This document shows positions 18,336 through 21,851 of a DNA stretch of 21,851 nucleotides, piece by piece. The translations under genes and the position numbers were made by a program. A model generated the notes under the pieces. That model saw only the letters and a program-made list of their open reading frames with translations. It was not told the origin of the DNA and made no database searches. Location of the stretch: the IMG/VR virus record IMGVR_UViG_3300021137_000115, positions 1-21,851 of that record; one strand, given 5' to 3'. Position 1 is the first letter of the stretch, and each line of letters opens with the position of its first letter. Source of the stretch: a virus.

Positions 18336-18616
18336 TGGATACCCAACTTGACCCATATCTTGCCAAGCAAGTTGCTATTGGCATGGACGGTGCAGACATC
18401 ATGCACGGTCACCTCAAGGGCTTATTGCTTGAAGCTGAACAACAACTAGAACGTGCTCAAGAAGACGAGGACGTTTCGGGCGAAGCCATGGATAGCATGG
18501 AACGTCGTTACTGGGAAGGTGTTACAGAAGCCTATAGCGAACTATACGCCTTGACCTATGCTATTGCTTTTGAAGCGGGAGTTGTTAAAGAAAACCGAAA
18601 GGACGGGCACCTCTAA
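18335..18616 (+). CDS. Hypothetical helical protein, 93 residues
   Basis: MDTQLDPYLAKQVAIGMDGA onward; long helices (LLEAEQQLERAQEDED, ERRYWEGVTEAYSELYALTY). No cysteine or catalytic motif. AAAGGAGAA upstream; TAATG overlaps at both ends. First gene of the P16 operon. No family recognised. Confidence 0.82.
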   Translation: MDTQLDPYLAKQVAIGMDGADIMHGHLKGLLLEAEQQLERAQEDEDVSGEAMDSMERRYWEGVTEAYSELYALTYAIAFEAGVVKENRKDGHL

Positions 18617-18762
18617 TGGAAGTCTTAGAATATATCAAACAACACGTAGAAGAGTTAATTGAAGAATTCAATGATGAATCTGACCCTAATTATCAAACAG
18701 ATTATCTACAAGGATGTATTGAATCACTAGAACATGTCCTAGCAAAGTTTGGAGCAAAGTAA
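18616..18762 (+). CDS. 48-residue acidic helical protein
   Basis: MEVLEYIKQHVEELIEEFND, then YLQGCIESLEHVLAKFGAK: two amphipathic helices, possibly dimerising. GAAAGG upstream; TAATG overlaps. Function unknown. Confidence 0.78.
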   Translation: MEVLEYIKQHVEELIEEFNDESDPNYQTDYLQGCIESLEHVLAKFGAK

Positions 18763-18956
18763 TGGATGATGAATTTATTATAGAGTTTTTTAAAACTATG
18801 TACGAAAACTTTGGTCAATGGGCAGTAATTAATTTTATTAAGGACCGCCAATTAAATGGTCAATTACAACACGTACATTGGCATGAATGTGGCGGGTGTG
18901 AAGAATATACACCATTTTTGGATAGCTGTCTAGTATGCGGGGGCTCATATGTCTAA
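18762..18956 (+). CDS. Zinc-knuckle protein, 64 residues
   Basis: A helical N-terminus (DDEFIIEFFKTMYENFGQWA) then HVHWHECGGCEEY and CLVCGGSYV: a His-rich CxxC-CxxC zinc ribbon at the C-terminus. GGAG upstream; overlaps the next gene by 8 nt. Function unknown. Confidence 0.8.
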   Translation: MDDEFIIEFFKTMYENFGQWAVINFIKDRQLNGQLQHVHWHECGGCEEYTPFLDSCLVCGGSYV

Positions 18957-19245
18957 TATTAATATGATGGTTCAAACTAACTCTTATCTGGATAATTTGA
19001 ATCGGGAATATCCTGATGCTAATCCAATTGTATTGCTGTATATGTGGGACCTTATCCGTAATGTGTATGATGAAATTAGTTATGATCCTTCAGCTTTTGA
19101 AGTAGTTCCCGCCCCTGGTGTGGGACTGGAGCAGATATGGTCCAAGTTTGAAAAGGACCCATGGGGCGACTTTGACGTAGAGTCCTTCCATGTGGTAGAC
19201 TGGATGACCGAAGAGGGACTACTTACAGAATGGGACGGGGAGTAA
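18949..19245 (+). CDS. Hypothetical acidic protein, 98 residues
   Basis: MSNINMMVQTNSYLDNLNRE onward. Contains NPIVLLYMWDLIRNVYDEIS, VVPAPGVGLEQIWSKFEKD and a C-terminal VVDWMTEEGLLTEW. No known family. Its VPAP segment is encoded by one of the CCCGCC words. GGGGG upstream; the next ribosome site lies in its last codons. Confidence 0.8.
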   Translation: MSNINMMVQTNSYLDNLNREYPDANPIVLLYMWDLIRNVYDEISYDPSAFEVVPAPGVGLEQIWSKFEKDPWGDFDVESFHVVDWMTEEGLLTEWDGE

Positions 19246-19247
19246 CA

Positions 19248-19520
19248 ATGGCCAAGAACGTAACACAGAAACTTCATGATTCTATTGTAACTGGCATGTC
19301 TTCATATGAAGTATCACCTGCTGGTGCCGCATATAAAATGTTAGATGAATCTAGATTTGTTAATGAATCTACACTACAATATCTGCTTAATTATATTATT
19401 GTATGGGGCACACGAGATGAAGACCATGTTCCACCATATAACAAAGATGTTTATATTATCTGTAAGCAACTATACCGTATTCTGAAGGAGTTGGGCCTAA
19501 CGAATACTGGTTCTAGATAA
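19248..19520 (+). CDS. Hypothetical protein, 90 residues, last of the rightward array
   Basis: MAKNVTQKLHDSIVTGMSSY onward, helical (TLQYLLNYIIVWGTRDED, DVYIICKQLYRILKELG). Start 19248 is preferred over an in-frame ATG at 19230 because GGGGAG lies 6 nt upstream and it clears the preceding stop. Followed by a strong terminator. No family recognised. Confidence 0.8.
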   Translation: MAKNVTQKLHDSIVTGMSSYEVSPAGAAYKMLDESRFVNESTLQYLLNYIIVWGTRDEDHVPPYNKDVYIICKQLYRILKELGLTNTGSR

Positions 19521-19566
19521 TATAACAACAGGGCGTTCAGGCTATTCCCGCCAAGTCCTAAGTTAA

Positions 19567-19601
19567 CCCCACGGGTGGTGACCCCGTGGGGTTTTCTTTT
19601 T
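19567..19601 (+). terminator. Strong intrinsic terminator ending the rightward array
   Basis: CCCCACGGG (19567-19575) and CCCGTGGGG (19583-19591), perfect 9-bp stem, 7-nt loop, then TTTTCTTTTT. Confidence 0.95.
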
Positions 19602-19657
19602 GTCCACATATGTCCGAATTGTCCATTTTTAACGACAACGATTTTTTTCAGGATCCA

Positions 19658-19954
19658 GACATTACGAAGGGGCGGGAATTTCTACTGGTGACATTACGAA
19701 GATCCCAATATATCTATTTGTTATATATATAAGACATTACGAAGGAGATCAAATATCTATTTGTTCTGTGTATTTTGATCATATTATGTATCATGATTTT
19801 ATTTTACATAAAATTGATCAGATTTTACACAGAATATTACGAAATGTCTGCAAAAATCTGCAAATTATAGCAAAAATGCTCAGAAATATCAAGAAAATAT
19901 GCATGTATATGGTGTGATATATATCATATCTGCAAAATTTGACATTACGAGCGG
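19658..19954. repeat. Five direct ACATTACGA repeats
   Basis: ACATTACGAAGG at 19659, ACATTACGAAG at 19691, ACATTACGAAGG at 19734, ATATTACGAA at 19834 and ACATTACGAGCGG at 19942. Read on the other strand they are CTTCGTAATGT, sharing TAATGTC with the promoter box. A sixth copy (20683) lies inside a coding region. Confidence 0.8.
19690..19770. repeat. Imperfect tandem duplication of about 40 bp
   Basis: Unit 1 (19690-19732) and unit 2 (19733-19770) share GACATTACGAAG, GATC and AATATCTATTTGTT-type sequence with small gaps. Confidence 0.7.
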
Positions 19955-19968
19955 CAATATGTTATGCT
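19913..19968. promoter_or_regulatory. CRP-like site with overlapping divergent promoters
   Basis: TGTGATATATATCATA (19913-19928). Rightward: TTGACA (19939-19944), 18 nt, TATGCT (19963-19968) with TG before it. Leftward: box-like ATGTCA (19940-19945 on the minus strand), 17 nt to TATGAT (19923-19928). The rightward transcript would be antisense to the zinc-gene operon. Confidence 0.5.
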
Positions 19969-20049
19969 CTATAACCCATTACAATGTCTATATAAATAAT
20001 AACTGAATTTATTTAATCAGCTATTGACTTTATTCTCCACTTTGCTCCA

Positions 20050-20181
20050 CTATTCACCACTATTTTCCACTATTTCTCTATAAATATCGCCACAATAATA
20101 GCAGATTTTTCTTGAATATATCTTTACCCATTCATGCTCACATTGGGCGGGATCTAGATTAGAATTTGAAGTTTTCGCCAC
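20050..20181 (-). CDS. 43-residue zinc-knuckle micro-protein
   Basis: GTG start, (GTG)AKTSNSNLDPAQCEHEWVK then IYSRKICYYCGDIYREI. The CxH ... CxxCG pattern matches that of the neighbouring upstream gene, so the two are probably paralogues. It overlaps that gene by 23 nt. The last codons lie in a 10-bp tandem repeat with unit TTCCACTATT. No strong ribosome site is visible; coupled translation is likely. Last gene of the leftward operon. Confidence 0.65.
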   Translation of the reverse strand: MAKTSNSNLDPAQCEHEWVKIYSRKICYYCGDIYREIVENSGE

Positions 20182-20308
20182 AGTATTCACATATCAATCT
20201 TTTATCTTCTATGGTGATTTTGTGTGTACATTCTTCATTGTTGGCTGATTCTGGCTTTATTCCCAGAGGATTGTTATATTTATTGACAAATGGTTTATTT
20301 ACAGTCAT
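20159..20308 (-). CDS. 49-residue zinc-knuckle micro-protein
   Basis: MTVNKPFVNKYNNPLGIKPE then ECTHKITIEDKRLICEYCGE: CxH and CxxCG ligands for one zinc. Starts inside the last codons of the preceding gene (14-nt overlap). Function unknown; it sits between two other Cys-rich genes, suggesting a set that works together or arose by duplication. Confidence 0.7.
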   Translation of the reverse strand: MTVNKPFVNKYNNPLGIKPESANNEECTHKITIEDKRLICEYCGENFKF

Positions 20309-20477
20309 TGCAGTAATATGGGTTCCTTATATTGTTTATATCTATATATTCTATATTAGTACATCTATTACAGGAGACTCTTACGCCTTCCCGCCCATCT
20401 TTGAAATTGATGGTAAATTTATGGGTATAGTACAGTTTTGTAGCATACCAGACTAGTATTAGGCTTAATAGGGTCAT
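20295..20477 (-). CDS. 60-residue membrane-anchored zinc-ribbon protein
   Basis: A short hydrophobic N-terminus (LLSLILVWYATKLYY) and then CNRC (36-39) and CNDC at the extreme C-terminus (57-60 region), CxxC-17-CxxC. The ATG follows the upstream stop by 3 nt, so translation is probably coupled. The opposite strand has a longer open frame across this gene but without such motifs. Confidence 0.72.
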   Translation of the reverse strand: MTLLSLILVWYATKLYYTHKFTINFKDGREGVRVSCNRCTNIEYIDINNIRNPYYCNDCK

Positions 20478-20480
20478 TGA

Positions 20481-20942
20481 TCAAAAATCCAATTCATCGC
20501 TAAAATTTAGATTTGGGGTAACTCCAAATGGTTCTTCTTCTAGCATAGTTTCATTGGCATATTTACTATCCCAGATGCCACTCTTATATATACTAGATTC
20601 ATAATGCATATCTTTTGACTCCCCCGCCACATATACAGCACTATCTGTAAGTGGTCTTACACTCCAAATTGATGGATTTGAGACATTACGAAGGGCTGCA
20701 TTTTCAGCTTTTAACTCTTGAATATAGTTCTGCAAGGCTTTATTTTGATAGTCTAGACTGCTTATATCTAGCTGAAGTTGAGTATAATGCCTATAATGCT
20801 CTGATCCACGTGATAGCTTAATTGCTCTTTCATAGTCAGATATTGCTGAACGCATTGATGTTAGCTTATTCTCATAGTGTAAAATTCCAATAAGTATCCC
20901 TAGGGTATATAGCCCTAGGGTTACTGTTAATACAATGTTCAA
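20481..20942 (-). CDS. Membrane-anchored coiled-coil protein, TTG start
   Basis: 153 residues. One hydrophobic segment (2-20: NIVLTVTLGLYTLGILIGI) followed by a long coiled coil (about 25-90, with LQLDISSLDYQNKALQNYIQ), then an acidic, aromatic tail. Layout resembles spanin or Rz-like proteins, but those carry it on the periplasmic side and the lysis genes are elsewhere, so this is only one option. The TTG start at 20942 is 9 nt after the previous stop, with GGGCGGGA as the only purine-rich stretch upstream. One ACATTACGAAGG copy lies inside the gene. Confidence 0.7.
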   Translation of the reverse strand: MNIVLTVTLGLYTLGILIGILHYENKLTSMRSAISDYERAIKLSRGSEHYRHYTQLQLDISSLDYQNKALQNYIQELKAENAALRNVSNPSIWSVRPLTDSAVYVAGESKDMHYESSIYKSGIWDSKYANETMLEEEPFGVTPNLNFSDELDF

Positions 20943-20951
20943 ATTCCCGCC

Positions 20952-21284
20952 CTATTCTGCTGGAGTATCTGTTACTACTGGTTCCTCAGTTACTGGAGCT
21001 TCTGGCTCTGGGGTAACCTCGGGTTCTGGAGCTGGTGTAGGTTCTGGAGCAACTACAGGCTCTGGCTTGCGGAAATTAAACTTTGATTCAACATGCTTTA
21101 CTTCCTCAGCAATTTTTTCCTTGATTATTTCTTTGGCAACTTCAACTTTGATTGTATGGTAAAGTCCATCACCCTCGTGTTTTGCCACTTCATTAGCCGT
21201 AGGAGTATGATCAAATTCTACGACTTTCTCAAAAAACTTATATACGCCATTTACTTTCTTAAAATAGCTGACATTAAAATGCAT
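20952..21284 (-). CDS. Protein with Pro/Glu-rich C-terminal tail, 110 residues
   Basis: MHFNVSYFKKVNGVYKFFEK begins a compact N-terminal domain of about 70 residues (strands, then helix KVEVAKEIIKEKIAEEVKHV). The tail from about 75 is PEP-type repeats (EPVVAPEPTPAPEPEVTPEP), disordered and acidic. AGGAGG precedes the ATG. Overlaps the nuclease gene by 11 nt. Function unknown. Confidence 0.8.
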   Translation of the reverse strand: MHFNVSYFKKVNGVYKFFEKVVEFDHTPTANEVAKHEGDGLYHTIKVEVAKEIIKEKIAEEVKHVESKFNFRKPEPVVAPEPTPAPEPEVTPEPEAPVTEEPVVTDTPAE

Positions 21285-21762
21285 TATGTTCCTCCTGATT
21301 TTCGCTCATTTCTTGCCACTCAATTGTGTCAAATAATGTATCGAATAGATTTACTTTATCCTCTAAGTATACTACCTTATCTATTATGTTGCATCTAAGG
21401 GCAGTATTAAGCATGATATCTGATGATGATCCAATTTCAGGTTTTGCTGAAAAATATACGGTGTAATGGGCTTCTGGCTTTACCGCCTTTAACAAGGCAC
21501 CATTGGCTATAGCTTTCTTTACATTGTCTGTTCTTTTGGCTCCTGGACGCTTCTTATCGCCTTTTAACCCGCCCTTTGCTTCAAAGTAATTATTGCCTGA
21601 GACAAAGTCAATCTCCACACCCGCCCCTGGGATGAATACGTTTTTTCTTATATCGGTGTAACGATTTATAACTAAATGATTAAAAACATTCAGTTCAAAA
21701 TGTCCTCCTGTTAAAACAGATTCAGCCTGGAAGGAAGGTATGGAAGATTGACTATTTATCAA
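21274..21762 (-). CDS. PD-(D/E)XK-like nuclease, TTG start
   Basis: 162 residues. ELNVFNHLVINRY (Glu23) then IPGAGVEIDFVSGNNYFEAKGG with Asp52 and Glu61-Ala-Lys63, spaced as in restriction-like nucleases. It may process or degrade DNA, as in holliday-junction or VRR-NUC relatives, or act in recombination. The start is TTG directly after the stop of the upstream gene, with CAGGAG upstream; no in-frame ATG is available earlier. Confidence 0.7.
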   Translation of the reverse strand: MINSQSSIPSFQAESVLTGGHFELNVFNHLVINRYTDIRKNVFIPGAGVEIDFVSGNNYFEAKGGLKGDKKRPGAKRTDNVKKAIANGALLKAVKPEAHYTVYFSAKPEIGSSSDIMLNTALRCNIIDKVVYLEDKVNLFDTLFDTIEWQEMSENQEEHNAF

Positions 21763-21851
21763 TTACTTTGCTCGCTCCTGAAGAGAGATAAGTTTAGCTA
21801 ATGCTCTACGAGATAGTGTAGGTTCACCATTACGGTAAAACTCTATCTGCA
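21763..21851 (-). CDS. C-terminal end of a gene running off the right edge
   Basis: Open frame on the minus strand to the edge, QIEFYRNGEPTLSRRALAKL then ISLQERAK and TAA, touching the nuclease start. Ser-Arg-Arg-Ala-Leu-Ala-Lys helix suggests a DNA-binding or helical C-terminus. The gene cannot be named. Confidence 0.7.
   Translation of the reverse strand, partial: QIEFYRNGEPTLSRRALAKLISLQERAK

Larger units (their letters stand above)
19602..20049. other. AT-rich convergent spacer with ACATTACGA and TGTCCGAATTG repeats
   Basis: No credible gene. It holds TGTCCGAATTGTCC (19611), five ACATTACGA repeats, a tandem duplication (19690-19770), a CRP-like site (19913-19928), overlapping promoter-like sequences on both strands (19923-19968) and the start of a 10-bp tandem repeat (20035-20074). 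A replication origin or partition/repression site is possible but not shown. Confidence 0.6.

Noticed and set aside
20035-20074. Four 10-bp CCACTATT-type repeats as replication iterons
   Set aside because: They largely encode the end of the 20050 gene and are imperfect; low-complexity expansion is a simpler reading.
20166-20456. A 96-codon open frame on the plus strand
   Set aside because: It is antisense to three overlapping minus-strand genes with zinc motifs and has no ribosome site or recognisable features.

Overview
The window looks like part of the genome of an AT-rich, tailed, probably lytic actinobacteriophage. The case rests on several things seen together: a phage-type class II ribonucleotide reductase, a lysis-type transglycosylase and papain-like hydrolase pair, a beta-rich virion protein, a tRNA-Asp gene, a DUF932 protein, a DUF4192-like protein, and dozens of tightly packed genes of 20-90 codons (for example the MTRKDY family) of the kind seen in actinobacterial phages. 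Two genes appear to be read from leaderless mRNAs, which is common in Actinobacteria. The host genus cannot be named from the sequence. No integrase, repressor, rRNA or CRISPR array is visible.

Layout. Positions 1-3478 run leftward: the start of a virion gene (1-46), a virion beta-sandwich protein, ribonucleotide reductase and a GT-B glycosyltransferase. Positions 3553-6842 run rightward: a lysis-like cluster (transglycosylase, zinc protein, papain-like hydrolase, Cys-cluster protein, a 23-residue membrane peptide) and a duplicated gene pair, the second copy of which is frameshifted. Positions 7194-19520 are a rightward accessory region of about 47 small genes and one tRNA in at least 18 short transcription units, ending at a strong terminator (19567-19601). 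Positions 19602-20049 hold an AT-rich, repeat-bearing convergent spacer. Positions 20050-21851 run leftward: a PD-(D/E)XK-like nuclease, a membrane coiled-coil protein and three tandem zinc micro-proteins.

The most striking content is regulatory. Fourteen promoters in the accessory region share one architecture: box ATGTCAG, 7 nt, an invariant extended TGN, then a TATAAT-like hexamer. The spacing is the same in all 14, and no TTGACA -35 is needed. One of them starts about 3 nt before the tRNA, which supports the promoter reading. Upstream of seven of these promoters, and of two ordinary ones, lies a CRP/GlxR-like palindrome (TGTGA-N6-TCACA). Its distances from the promoter fall mainly on helical turns (43, 53, 63/64 and 75 bp), as in class I CRP activation. 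Six of the palindromes sit just downstream of full or split copies of a 33-bp GC-rich element that begins GGGCCGACCC. My reading is that the phage has spread a mobile or duplicated regulatory block through its accessory genes so that a host cAMP-receptor-type regulator, plus a factor that reads ATGTCAG, controls many micro-genes.

Other patterns are a large excess of the 6-mer CCCGCC/GGCGGG (34 by hand count) in all reading frames, about 18 genes carrying Cys-x-x-Cys zinc-type motifs, duplicated and shuffled gene cassettes, and a repeated 26-nt hairpin. Functions of most micro-genes are unknown and are described only by what is visible.
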